A stretch of 19,996 nt of DNA from JAWLCA01 sp050485905 (GCA_050485905.1 JBJHCH010000067.1:1-19996), one strand, 5' to 3'; numbered from the stretch's first letter, positions 1 to 7,907 are shown. Made by a program: numbers and translations. Notes: generated by a model from the letters alone, not told the origin.

Positions 1-5
1 CTGAG

Positions 6-1082
6 ATGATCTATCGCGAGGTCGGCCAGTTCAAGACGGACTATCGGACCGACAGCCAGACCTTTCCGATCCAGGGCGACCGGCTGGCCTATATGCTGGC
101 GCTTGCCGTGGCGTTTCTGGTGATCCCCTTTGTCGTCACCGACTACTGGGCGCGCGCGATCCTGGTGCCGTTCCTGATCTATTCCATCGCGGCGCTGGGG
201 CTGAACATCCTGATCGGCTATTGCGGGCAGCTCAGCCTGGGAACGGGCGCCTTCATGGCGGTGGGGGCCTATGCGTCCTTCAAGCTGATGACGGCCTTTC
301 CAGACATCAGCATCCTGATCCATATCGTGCTGGCGGGTTTCATCACGGCGGGCGTCGGCGTGCTGTTCGGCCTGCCCAGCCTGCGGATCAAGGGGTTCTA
401 TCTGGCGGTGGCGACGCTGGCGGCGCAGTTCTTCCTGATCTGGCTGTTCACCCGCACGCCGTGGTTCTTCAACTATTCCTCGACCGGCATGATCAGCGCA
501 CCGACGCGCACACTGTTCGGCATTCCGATCACCGGGGCCTCGGCCTCGGCGATGACGGTCTATCTGGTCTGCCTGTGCTTCGTGGTCGTTCTGGCCTGGC
601 TGGCGCGCAACCTGACGCGCGGCAGCCTGGGGCGGCAGTGGATGGCCATTCGCGACATGGATATCGCGGCCGAGATCATCGGGGTGAACCCGCTGAAGGC
701 GAAGCTGACGGCGTTCGCGGTATCGTCGTTCTTTGTCGGGATCGCGGGCGCGCTGATGTTCACCGTCTATCTGGGCGCCGCCGAGGCCGGCGAGGCGTTC
801 GGCATCGACAAGTCGTTCCTGGTTCTTTTCATGGTGATCATCGGCGGGCTGGGGTCGGTCCTCGGGTCGTTCCTGGGGGCGGCGTTTCTGGTGATCGGGC
901 CGGTGCTGCTGAAGATACTGCTGGTCAACCGGCTGGGCTGGCCGACCGATCTGGCCGCGCATATCGAGATCATCGTGATCGGGCTCCTGATCCTGGTGTT
1001 CCTGATCCTGGAGCCGCACGGGCTGACCGCGCTGTGGCGCACGATAAAGGAGAAGCTTCGCCTCTGGCCGTTCCCGCACTAG
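6..1082 (+). CDS. livM: Branched-chain amino acid-type ABC transporter permease (LivM family)
   Basis: This 358-residue integral membrane protein is one of the two permease subunits of a HAAT-family ABC importer in the inner membrane. It is hydrophobic throughout. After a soluble N-terminal stretch of about 28 residues the first membrane helix starts near residue 29 (AYMLALAVAFLVIPFVV). The family hallmark ALGLNILIGYCGQLSLG lies at about residues 63-79, and GGLGSVLGSFLGAAFLV near the C-terminus is the usual LivM EAA-like coupling loop region. The ATG at 6 is preceded by TGA at 2-4, which is probably the stop codon of an upstream LivH permease outside the window. The binding protein follows 66 bp downstream. 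The true substrate cannot be read from the sequence. The linked acyl-CoA-ligase-like gene points to a carboxylic or aromatic acid rather than only leucine, isoleucine or valine. Confidence 0.93.
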   Translation: MIYREVGQFKTDYRTDSQTFPIQGDRLAYMLALAVAFLVIPFVVTDYWARAILVPFLIYSIAALGLNILIGYCGQLSLGTGAFMAVGAYASFKLMTAFPDISILIHIVLAGFITAGVGVLFGLPSLRIKGFYLAVATLAAQFFLIWLFTRTPWFFNYSSTGMISAPTRTLFGIPITGASASAMTVYLVCLCFVVVLAWLARNLTRGSLGRQWMAIRDMDIAAEIIGVNPLKAKLTAFAVSSFFVGIAGALMFTVYLGAAEAGEAFGIDKSFLVLFMVIIGGLGSVLGSFLGAAFLVIGPVLLKILLVNRLGWPTDLAAHIEIIVIGLLILVFLILEPHGLTALWRTIKEKLRLWPFPH

Positions 1083-1148
1083 CGGGGCCGGCCGACCGGA
1101 CGCCGTGACAAGCGGCGCGTCGAAACCGTCATCCAAGGGAGGAAACCG

Positions 1149-2441
1149 ATGAAGATGACGCACCTGGCCGCCGCACTGGCGGTTACCATGACGGCGGCCG
1201 TGCCTGTGGCCGCGCAGGATCTGCACTTCCCCTCGCTCAGCTACCGGACGGGGCCCTTTGCGGCGGGCGGCATTCCCTTTGCCGACGGCTATTCCGACTA
1301 TCTGACGCTGATCAACGAACGTGACGGCGGCATCGGCGGGGTGCGCATCCGGCAGTCCGAATGCGAGACCGCCTATAACACCGAGCGCGGCGTGGAATGC
1401 TACCAGTCGATCCGGGGCGACAACCCGCTGGTGATCCAGCCGCTGTCCACCGGCATCACCTATCAGCTGATCCCGCTGGTCACCCAGGACAACGTACCGA
1501 TGCACACCATGGGCTATGGCCGCACATCGGCCGTGAACGGCGAGGTGTTCAACTGGGTCTTCAACTATCCCGGCACCTATTGGGACGGGGCCAGCGTGAT
1601 CGTGAACTACCTGCTGGACGAGAACGGCGGCAGCCTGGACGGCAAGAAGATCGTGCTGCTCTACCACAACTCGGCCTACGGGCGCGAACCGATCCCCACG
1701 CTGACGACGCTGAGCGAGCAGCTGGGCTATCAGTTCATCCCGATCGGCGTGGACAGCCCGGGGCAGGAGCAGGGCAGCCAGTGGCTGCAGATCCGCCGCG
1801 AGCGGCCCGACTACGTGCTGATGTGGGGCTGGGGCGTGATGAACGCCGTGGCGATCCAGGAGGCCGCGAACATCCGCTTCCCGATGGAGAATTTCATCGG
1901 CGTCTGGTGGTCGGGCTCGGAACAGGACGTGCGGCCCGCCGGCGCCGGCGCGCACGGCTACAAGTCGCTGGCCATGCACGGAACCGGACGGGACTATCCG
2001 ATCTATGACGACATCCAGCAGTACGTGATCGACGCGGGCCTTGCGGCCGGGACCGGCGAGGAGGTCGGCACCGTGCTCTACTCGCGCGGCATGTATGCCG
2101 CGATGCTGGCGGTCGAGGCGGCGAAGAAGGCGCAGGAGATCCACGGCACCGCAGCGATCACCCCGGCAATGATGCGCGACGGCATGGCCAATCTGGAGAT
2201 CACCGAGGCGCTGATGGAGGAGCTGGGCCTGCCGAACTTCGGCCCGGCGTTCGAGGTCGTCTGCCAGAACCACGGCGGCACGGGTCAGGGGCTGATCCAG
2301 CAATGGGACGCGAATGCCGGCCAGTGGAACCTGATCACCGACTGGATCTCTCCGGACCGCGACCTGATCATGGAGATGGTGATGGAGGACAGCCTGGCCT
2401 TTGCGGCCGAGAACAACATCACCCCGGCCTGCCTGGAATGA
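1149..2441 (+). CDS. Periplasmic substrate-binding protein of the HAAT ABC transporter
   Basis: This 430-residue protein is the periplasmic receptor that delivers ligand to the LivM-containing permease. A Sec signal peptide is clear: MKMTHLAAALAVTMTAAVPVAA, with likely cleavage after Ala22 in VAA|QD. The mature protein has the two-lobed type-1 periplasmic binding fold (Peripla_BP_6), seen in GGIGGVRIRQSECETAYN near residue 60 and in the DGKKIVLLYHNSAYGRE segment. The start has a strong ribosome site (AAGGGAGG) about 7 nt upstream of ATG 1149, consistent with high expression. It belongs to the LivJ/LivK-like superfamily, but the ligand is unknown. A 10-bp GC-rich hairpin follows directly after the stop. 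The sequence resembles binding proteins that occur beside acyl-CoA ligases more than classic LivJ, but this is a judgement by eye. Confidence 0.9.
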   Translation: MKMTHLAAALAVTMTAAVPVAAQDLHFPSLSYRTGPFAAGGIPFADGYSDYLTLINERDGGIGGVRIRQSECETAYNTERGVECYQSIRGDNPLVIQPLSTGITYQLIPLVTQDNVPMHTMGYGRTSAVNGEVFNWVFNYPGTYWDGASVIVNYLLDENGGSLDGKKIVLLYHNSAYGREPIPTLTTLSEQLGYQFIPIGVDSPGQEQGSQWLQIRRERPDYVLMWGWGVMNAVAIQEAANIRFPMENFIGVWWSGSEQDVRPAGAGAHGYKSLAMHGTGRDYPIYDDIQQYVIDAGLAAGTGEEVGTVLYSRGMYAAMLAVEAAKKAQEIHGTAAITPAMMRDGMANLEITEALMEELGLPNFGPAFEVVCQNHGGTGQGLIQQWDANAGQWNLITDWISPDRDLIMEMVMEDSLAFAAENNITPACLE

Positions 2442-2448
2442 TGTGACC

Positions 2449-2476
2449 GGCGCGCGCCCCGCCCCCGGCGCGCGCC
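2449..2476 (+). terminator. Strong intercistronic hairpin between binding protein and ATPase genes
   Basis: GGCGCGCGCC occurs at 2449-2458 and again at 2467-2476. The word is its own reverse complement, so the two copies pair into a perfect 10-bp all-GC stem with an 8-nt loop. It starts 7 nt after the binding-protein stop codon and is not followed by a T-run. It could be an attenuator or a 3'-exonuclease barrier that keeps binding-protein mRNA in excess over the downstream ATPase, as is known for other binding-protein operons. That role here is inference. Confidence 0.55.
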
Positions 2477-2505
2477 ACCCCGAACCGACCGATGGACAGA
2501 GGCCG

Positions 2506-3330
2506 ATGCCCGATACCCGACAGATCCAGGACACGCTGCTGCAGGTCAACAATATCGAGGTGATCTACAACCATGTGATCCTCGTCCTGAAGGGCGTCAG
2601 CCTGACCGTGCCCAAGGGCGGCATCACCGCGCTGCTGGGTGGCAACGGCGCGGGCAAGTCCACCACGCTCAAGGCGATCTCGGGCCTGCTGCACTCCGAA
2701 CGCGGCGAGGTCACCAAGGGCTCGATCCTTTATCGCGACGAGACGGTGACGCATGCCGGCCCGTCCGAACTGGTGAACCGCGGCGTGATCCAGGTGATGG
2801 AGGGGCGGCACTGCTTCGAGCACCTGACGGTCGAGGAAAATCTGCTGACCGGCGCCTACACCCGCAAGGACGGGCGCGGCGCGGTGCAGGCGGATCTCGA
2901 TCTGGTCTATTCCTACTTTCCCCGCCTGAAAGAGCGCCGCCGCAGCCAGGCCGGCTATACATCTGGCGGAGAGCAGCAGATGACTGCGATCGGCCGCGCG
3001 CTGATGAGCCGGCCCGAGATGATCCTGCTGGACGAGCCGTCGATGGGGCTGGCGCCGCAACTGGTGGAGCAGATCTTCACCATCGTGAAGCGGCTGAACG
3101 AGGAACAGGGCGTCACCTTCCTGCTGGCCGAACAGAACACCAACGTGGCGCTGCGCTTTGCCCATACCGGCTACATCCTTGAATCCGGCCGTGTGGTGAT
3201 GGAGGGCACCGGCGACGCGCTGCGCGAAAACCCGGATGTAAAGGAATTCTACCTCGGCATGTCGGACAAGGGGCGCAAGTCGTTCCGCGACGTGCGCAGC
3301 TACCGGCGCCGCAAGCGCTGGCTGGCCTGA
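2506..3330 (+). CDS. livF: ABC transporter ATP-binding protein (LivF family)
   Basis: This 274-residue cytoplasmic ATPase is one of the pair that powers the HAAT importer. Walker A GGNGAGKST is at residues 45-53, the ABC signature at 152-158 reads TSGGEQQ instead of the usual LSGGEQQ, Walker B MILLDEP is at 172-178, and the switch His region LLAEQNTNVALRFAH follows. The C-terminus has a basic tail (DVRSYRRRKRWLA) longer than in typical LivF. I chose ATG 2506. The open frame extends back to 2401, but that extension overlaps the binding-protein gene and encodes Pro/Arg-rich sequence with no LivF similarity, whereas LLQVNNIEVIYNHVILVLKGVSL just after 2506 is the normal LivF opening. The ligase-like gene follows after 64 bp. 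The T for L change in the signature is unusual but may be normal for this subfamily. Confidence 0.92.
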   Translation: MPDTRQIQDTLLQVNNIEVIYNHVILVLKGVSLTVPKGGITALLGGNGAGKSTTLKAISGLLHSERGEVTKGSILYRDETVTHAGPSELVNRGVIQVMEGRHCFEHLTVEENLLTGAYTRKDGRGAVQADLDLVYSYFPRLKERRRSQAGYTSGGEQQMTAIGRALMSRPEMILLDEPSMGLAPQLVEQIFTIVKRLNEEQGVTFLLAEQNTNVALRFAHTGYILESGRVVMEGTGDALRENPDVKEFYLGMSDKGRKSFRDVRSYRRRKRWLA

Positions 3331-3353
3331 GGCTACCGCAAACCGCAACGCCA

Positions 3354-3376
3354 CCCCGCGCCTGCCGGCAGCGGGG
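3354..3376 (+). other. Small inverted repeat between livF and the ligase-like gene
   Basis: CCCCGC at 3354-3359 pairs with GCGGGG at 3371-3376 around an 11-nt loop that itself contains TGCCGGCA. There is no T-tract, so it is more likely an intercistronic processing or spacing structure than a terminator. In GC-rich DNA a 6-bp stem can arise by chance. Confidence 0.25.
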
Positions 3377-3394
3377 CCAGAAGGGGACCGCCCC

Positions 3395-4618
3395 ATGACG
3401 ACGCGCCATTTCGACGATCTTGAAACCCGCAGCGCGGATGCCCGCGCCGCCGATCTGGCCCGCGCGCTGCCTGCCCAGATCGCGCGGGCAAAGGCGGCGC
3501 CGGGGATGACGGCCCTGCTCGATGGTGTGGATCCCGCAGCCGTCACCTCCGCAGGGGCGCTCGCCGCCCTGCCCGTCCTGCGCAAGTCGGCACTGGTAGA
3601 GGCGCAAGGCGCCACGCCGCCCTTCGGCGGGCTTGCCGGCCGCCCGGTCACCGGCTTCGACCATGTGTTCCAGTCGCCCGGCCCGATCTATGAGCCGGGC
3701 CAGACCGGCCGCGACTGGTGGCGGCTGGGGCGCTTCCTGCATGCCACCGGCATCGGCGCAGGCGATGTAGTGCAGAACTGCTTTTCCTATCACCTGGTCC
3801 CCGCCGGCATGATGTTCGAAAACGCGGCCCGCGCGGTCGGCGCGACCGTGCTGCCGGCGGGCACCGGCCAGACCGACCTGCAGGTGCGTGCGGCGGCCGA
3901 TGTGGGCACCACCGCCTATGCCGGAACGCCGGATTATCTGAAGGTCATCCTGGACCGCGCCGCAGAGATGGGCGTGACGCTGAAGATTACCCGCGCGGCG
4001 GTGGGCGGCGGCGCGCTGTTCCCGTCGCTGCGGCAGGACTATGCCGACCGCGGCATCACCTGCCGCCAGTGCTATGCCACCGCCGATCTGGGCAACATCG
4101 CCTATGAGACCGACGCGATGGAGGGGATGGTGGTGGATGAGGGCGTGATCGTCGAAATCGTGCGCCCGGGCACCGGCGACCCCGTGCCGGATGGCGAGGT
4201 GGGCGAGGTCGTCGTCACCACGCTGAACCCCGACTACCCGCTGATCCGCTTCGCCACCGGCGATCTGTCGGCGGTGATGCCGGGGATCAGCCCCTGCGGC
4301 CGCACCAACCTGCGCATCAAGGGCTGGATGGGCCGCGCCGACCAGACGACCAAAATCAAGGGCATGTTCGTGCGCCCCGAACAGGTGGCCGATTTCGTCG
4401 CCCGCCATGCCGAGATCGCCCGCGCCCGCGTCGTCGCCAGCCGAGAGGGCGAGATGGACGTGATGACCGTGCAGGTCGAAACCCCCGCAACCGATGCCAC
4501 TGCCTATGAGGGCACGGTGCTCGCGGCGCTGAAGCTGAAGGGCCGCGTCGTGCTGGTGCCGCCCGGCAGCCTGCCGAACGACGGCAAGGTGATCGAGGAT
4601 CAGCGCAGCTACGACTGA
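3395..4618 (+). CDS. Phenylacetate-CoA ligase-like AMP-forming enzyme
   Basis: This 407-residue protein belongs to the ANL/PaaK group of adenylate-forming enzymes, which activate a carboxylic acid with ATP and then transfer it to CoA. Support comes from YATADLGNIAYE at about 227-238 (PaaK-like core), TGDL at 288-291 (motif A7), GRADQTTKIKGMFVRPEQV soon after (motif A8, hinge to the C-domain) and NDGKVIED with Lys398, the position of the catalytic A10 lysine. The usual Ser/Thr/Gly/Lys-rich phosphate loop (SSGTTGKPT in PaaK) is replaced by QSPGPIYEPG at 93-102, lacking its Thr and Lys. ATG 3395 has AAGGGG upstream. It is the last gene of the transporter operon, so it probably activates the imported compound. 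The substrate is unknown and the product need not be phenylacetyl-CoA. Confidence 0.85.
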   Translation: MTTRHFDDLETRSADARAADLARALPAQIARAKAAPGMTALLDGVDPAAVTSAGALAALPVLRKSALVEAQGATPPFGGLAGRPVTGFDHVFQSPGPIYEPGQTGRDWWRLGRFLHATGIGAGDVVQNCFSYHLVPAGMMFENAARAVGATVLPAGTGQTDLQVRAAADVGTTAYAGTPDYLKVILDRAAEMGVTLKITRAAVGGGALFPSLRQDYADRGITCRQCYATADLGNIAYETDAMEGMVVDEGVIVEIVRPGTGDPVPDGEVGEVVVTTLNPDYPLIRFATGDLSAVMPGISPCGRTNLRIKGWMGRADQTTKIKGMFVRPEQVADFVARHAEIARARVVASREGEMDVMTVQVETPATDATAYEGTVLAALKLKGRVVLVPPGSLPNDGKVIEDQRSYD

Positions 4619-4640
4619 GCGGGCGTCACACCACCCGCTC
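4617..4640. terminator. Hairpin shared by two convergent stop regions
   Basis: GAGCGGG at 4617-4623 and CCCGCTC at 4634-4640 form a perfect 7-bp stem with a 10-nt loop. The structure overlaps the last two bases of the ligase-like gene's stop codon on the plus strand and covers the sdhB stop codon and last codons on the minus strand. There is no T-tract on either side. It is the only structure available to separate two operons whose stop codons are 7 bp apart, so a bidirectional termination role is plausible but unproven. Confidence 0.4.
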
Positions 4641-5405
4641 GACCATCATCTTCTTGATCTCGGCAATCGCCTTGGCCGGGTTCAGCCCCTTGGGGCAGGT
4701 CTTGGCGCAGTTCATGATCGTGTGGCAGCGATACAGCTTGAACGGGTCGTTGAGCTGGTCCAGCCGCTCGCCCGTCGCCTCGTCCCGGCTGTCGATGATC
4801 CAGCGATAGGCATGCAGCAGCGCGGCGGGGCCAAGGTAGCGGTCGCCGTTCCACCAGTAGCTCGGGCAAGCGGTGGAGCAGGAGGCGCACATCACGCATT
4901 CATAAAGCCCGTCCAGCTTCTTCCGGTCCTCGATCGACTGGCGCCATTCCTTGGCCGGGCGGTTCGTCTTCGTTTCCAGCCACGGCATGATGCTGGCGTG
5001 CTGGGCATAGAAATGCGTCAGGTCGGGGATCAGGTCCTTCACCACCGGCATGTGCGGCAGGGGGTAGATTTTCACGTCACCCTTGATCTCGTCCATGCCG
5101 TAGATGCAGGCCAGCGTATTGATGCCGTCGATGTTCATGGCACATGAGCCGCAGATCCCCTCGCGGCAGGACCGGCGAAACGTCAGCGTCGGGTCGATCT
5201 CGGACTTGATCTTGATCAGCGCGTCCAGAACCATCGGGCCGCAATCGTCCATGTCCACGAAATAGGTGTCCACCCGCGGATTCTGGCCGTCATCCGGGTT
5301 CCAGCGATAGATCTGGAACTTGCGCAGATTCTTCGCCCCCTCGGGCTTCGGCCAGGTCTTGCCGGTGCGCATCTGGCTGTTCTTGGGCAGGGTCAATTGC
5401 ACCAT
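4626..5405 (-). CDS. sdhB: Succinate dehydrogenase iron-sulfur subunit
   Basis: This 259-residue subunit carries electrons from the flavoprotein SdhA to the quinone site of respiratory complex II. All three cluster motifs are intact: CREGICGSC...C for [2Fe-2S] in the N-terminal ferredoxin-like domain, CVMCASCSTACP for [4Fe-4S], and CHTIMNCAKTCPKG for [3Fe-4S] in the C-terminal domain. I chose ATG 5405 (MVQLTLPKNSQMRTGKTW), which gives the family's usual length and has CGGGAG upstream. The open frame runs back to 5693 but that part is antisense-like Arg/Pro-rich sequence lying over the small lipoprotein gene. It is the last gene of the sdh operon, starting 16 nt after the lipoprotein stop. Confidence 0.97.
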   Translation of the reverse strand: MVQLTLPKNSQMRTGKTWPKPEGAKNLRKFQIYRWNPDDGQNPRVDTYFVDMDDCGPMVLDALIKIKSEIDPTLTFRRSCREGICGSCAMNIDGINTLACIYGMDEIKGDVKIYPLPHMPVVKDLIPDLTHFYAQHASIMPWLETKTNRPAKEWRQSIEDRKKLDGLYECVMCASCSTACPSYWWNGDRYLGPAALLHAYRWIIDSRDEATGERLDQLNDPFKLYRCHTIMNCAKTCPKGLNPAKAIAEIKKMMVERVV

Positions 5406-5421
5406 GATCAAAGGCTCCCGT

Positions 5422-5712
5422 TCACAGGACGAGCGGCCGCGTCGGCGGCTGCCCGGAGCGTTGGCGGACGCAGGACTGATAGACCTGCTGCGGATCACGA
5501 CCGCCGATGAAATCGGTGGACAGGTTGATTTCCGTGCGCGCGATGGGCCGGACGCGGCTTCCATCGGTGCCGATGCCAAAGGCGGCGGTGCCAAAGGGGG
5601 CGACCGCCTGCCGCGCGCGCTCGGCGCACTGCCGCTCTGCCACCTCCACCGGAACCGGCCCGCAGGCGGCCAGCGACAGCAGCGACAGGGCAAGGGCGCC
5701 GCGCATCAGCAT
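5422..5712 (-). CDS. Small putative lipoprotein encoded inside the sdh operon
   Basis: This 96-residue protein of unknown function has a lipoprotein signal: MLMRGALALSLLSLAAC, with lipobox LAAC and acylated Cys17. The mature part is short and soluble-looking, with a second Cys near the C-terminus (VYQSCVRQR) and a central TDGSRVRPIARTEINLSTDF segment. Its ATG at 5712-5710 shares one base with the sdhA stop codon (TGATG), so it is translationally coupled to sdhA, and sdhB follows 16 nt after it. A second in-frame ATG lies two codons downstream and is also possible. From memory, a hypothetical gene occupies this slot in other Rhodobacteraceae sdh operons, but I cannot verify that here. The coupling argues that the frame is real. 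Function is not assigned. Confidence 0.75.
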   Translation of the reverse strand: MLMRGALALSLLSLAACGPVPVEVAERQCAERARQAVAPFGTAAFGIGTDGSRVRPIARTEINLSTDFIGGRDPQQVYQSCVRQRSGQPPTRPLVL

Positions 5713-7517
5713 CAGTAGACGCGCGCCTTTGGCGCGATCTTCTTCAACTCGATCCCGCCCTGATCCTCAGGCGTCAGGGGATCCAGCACCACCGGGCGAT
5801 AATCCAGCCGCACCGACGTGCCCTCCACCCAGGCCAGCGAGTGCTTGCGCCAGTTGATGTCGTCACGCTCGGCAAAATCCTCGCGCGCATGGGCGCCGCG
5901 GCTTTCCTTCCGCGCCTCGGCGCCGACGATGGTGGTCAGCGCGTTGGGCATCAGGTTGTCCAGTTCCAGCGTCTCCATCAGGTCGGAGTTCCAGATCATC
6001 GAGCGGTCGGTGACCTGGATGTCGGGCATCTTGGCGGCGATGGCGGTCATCTTCTCCACGCCCTCGGCCAGAACCTCTTGCGTGCGGAAGACGGCGGCGT
6101 TGGACTGCATCGCCTTCTGCATCTCCAGCCGCAGGTCGGCCGTGGGCACCGCGCCCGCGGCATGGCGCATCGCGTCAAAGCGCGACAGGGCCTTTTCCAC
6201 CGAGGCCGGGTTCGGCACCGGGTTCGGGGTGCGCGGGTCCACCACGTCGCCCGCGCGGATCGCGGCGGCGCGGCCGAATACCACGAGGTCGATCAGGCTG
6301 TTCGATCCCAGCCGGTTCGCGCCGTGGACGCTGGCACAAGCGGCCTCTCCCACAGCCATCAGGCCGGGGGCCACGCGGTTCGGGTCGTCCGCCGTCGGGT
6401 TCAGCACCTCGCCCCAATAGTTCGTGGGGATGCCGCCCATGTTGTAGTGAACGGTCGGCAGCACCGGGATCGGCTCTTTCGTCACATCGACGCCGGCAAA
6501 GATCTTGGCGCTTTCCGAGATCCCCGGCAGCCGTTCGGCCAACGCCTCTTTCGGCAGGTGGTTCAGGTGCAGGTGGATGTGGTCCTTGTCCTTGCCGACG
6601 CCGCGCCCCTCGCGGATCTCGATGGTCATGCAGCGGCTGACCACGTCGCGGCTTGCCAGATCCTTGTAGGTAGGGGCGTAGCGTTCCATGAACCGCTCGC
6701 CCTCGGAATTGGTCAGGTATCCGCCCTCGCCCCGCGCGCCCTCGGTGATCAGGCAGCCGGCGCCGTAGATGCCGGTGGGGTGGAACTGCACGAATTCCAT
6801 GTCCTGCAGCGGCAGCCCGGCCCGCGCGACCATGCCGTTGCCGTCGCCGGTGCAGGTGTGGGCGCTGGTCGCGCTGAAATAGGCCCGGCCATAGCCGCCC
6901 GTGGCCAGCACGACCATCTTGGCGCTGAACAGGTGCAGCGTGCCGTCATCCAGCTTCCATGCCAGCACGCCCTGACACACGCCGTCGTCCGACATGATCA
7001 GGTCGATGGCGAAATACTCGATGTAGAACTCGGCGTTGTTCTTCAGGCTCTGCCCGTAAAGCGTGTGCAGGATGGCATGGCCCGTGCGGTCGGCGGCGGC
7101 ACAGGTGCGCTGCACCGGCGGGCCTTCGCCGAATTCGGTCGTGTGCCCGCCAAAGGGGCGCTGATAGATCCGCCCGTCCTCGGTCCGGCTGAACGGGACG
7201 CCGTAATGCTCCAGCTCATAGACGGCCTTCGGCGCCTCGCGCGCCAGATATTCCATCGCGTCGGTATCGCCCAGCCAGTCGCTGCCCTTCACCGTGTCGT
7301 ACATGTGCCACTGCCAGTGGTCCGGCCCCATGTTCGACAGGCTGGCGGCGATCCCGCCCTGGGCGGCGACCGTATGGCTGCGGGTCGGAAACACCTTTGT
7401 CACGCAGGCGGTCTTCAGCCCCTGTTCGGCCATGCCCAGCGTCGCGCGCAGCCCCGCGCCCCCCGCCCCCACCACGACCACGTCGTAGCTGTGCGTCTCG
7501 TATGTATATGCAGTCAT
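5712..7517 (-). CDS. sdhA: Succinate dehydrogenase flavoprotein subunit
   Basis: This 601-residue catalytic subunit of complex II oxidises succinate to fumarate in the TCA cycle on the cytoplasmic face of the membrane. The FAD-binding dinucleotide motif VVVGAGGAGLRA is at about residues 14-25. The covalent flavin attachment site RSHTVAAQGG follows, with His48. The substrate-site segments HPTGIYGAGCLITEGARGEGG and the downstream RDVVSR are present. The C-terminus DQGGIELKKIAPKARVY is typical of alphaproteobacterial and mitochondrial SdhA. ATG 7517 lies 9 nt after the sdhD stop. The length and motifs are complete and nothing looks damaged. The stop overlaps the start of the small lipoprotein by one base. 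Confidence 0.98.
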   Translation of the reverse strand: MTAYTYETHSYDVVVVGAGGAGLRATLGMAEQGLKTACVTKVFPTRSHTVAAQGGIAASLSNMGPDHWQWHMYDTVKGSDWLGDTDAMEYLAREAPKAVYELEHYGVPFSRTEDGRIYQRPFGGHTTEFGEGPPVQRTCAAADRTGHAILHTLYGQSLKNNAEFYIEYFAIDLIMSDDGVCQGVLAWKLDDGTLHLFSAKMVVLATGGYGRAYFSATSAHTCTGDGNGMVARAGLPLQDMEFVQFHPTGIYGAGCLITEGARGEGGYLTNSEGERFMERYAPTYKDLASRDVVSRCMTIEIREGRGVGKDKDHIHLHLNHLPKEALAERLPGISESAKIFAGVDVTKEPIPVLPTVHYNMGGIPTNYWGEVLNPTADDPNRVAPGLMAVGEAACASVHGANRLGSNSLIDLVVFGRAAAIRAGDVVDPRTPNPVPNPASVEKALSRFDAMRHAAGAVPTADLRLEMQKAMQSNAAVFRTQEVLAEGVEKMTAIAAKMPDIQVTDRSMIWNSDLMETLELDNLMPNALTTIVGAEARKESRGAHAREDFAERDDINWRKHSLAWVEGTSVRLDYRPVVLDPLTPEDQGGIELKKIAPKARVY

Positions 7518-7526
7518 TCCCGTCCC

Positions 7527-7907
7527 TCAGCCGCCAAAGGCGATGGCGGCCACGGCGAACACGCCCGCCGCGCCCAGCGCCCAGTTCAGCAGTGTATTTG
7601 CAAGCAACAGCCCCGTGCGCAGCCCCTTCGACGACACGTAATCCTCGATCACCACCTGCAGCCCCTGCATCAGGTGCCAGAAGCCGACGATCAGGAAGGC
7701 CACCGCGATGAAGGCATGCCACCAGTTGCGGTAGGTCTCCACCACCGCCTCGTGCCCCTGCCCCAGGGCCGAGGCGAAGGGGAACAGGAAGAACAGCGTC
7801 AGCGGGATCAGCGCGACCGAGGTCAGCCGCTGCATCCACCAGTGATGCACCCCCTCGCCCGCCGTGCCGAGGCCGTGAACCCGCGCGTAATCGGTCTTGA
7901 AGCCCAT
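7527..7907 (-). CDS. sdhD: Succinate dehydrogenase membrane anchor subunit
   Basis: This 126-residue protein is the smaller membrane anchor of complex II, helping to bind haem b and ubiquinone. Three hydrophobic segments are visible, at about residues 29-46, 64-81 and 101-124. HHWWMQRLTSVALIPL near residues 21-36 and FWHLMQGLQVVIEDY with His78 are the conserved anchor motifs. By family alignment His78 is the likely haem-ligand position and Tyr90 lies by the quinone site. ATG 7907 has GGGAGG a few bases upstream. The open frame reaches back to 8399, but that part overlaps sdhC and is not SdhD-like. It follows sdhC by 11 nt. Confidence 0.93.
   Translation of the reverse strand: MGFKTDYARVHGLGTAGEGVHHWWMQRLTSVALIPLTLFFLFPFASALGQGHEAVVETYRNWWHAFIAVAFLIVGFWHLMQGLQVVIEDYVSSKGLRTGLLLANTLLNWALGAAGVFAVAAIAFGG

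Noticed and set aside
2419..4408. Long minus-strand frames opposite livF and the ligase-like gene (2419-3651 and 3113-4408)
   Set aside because: They mirror real genes, overlap each other, and show only compositional bias with no domain or start context.
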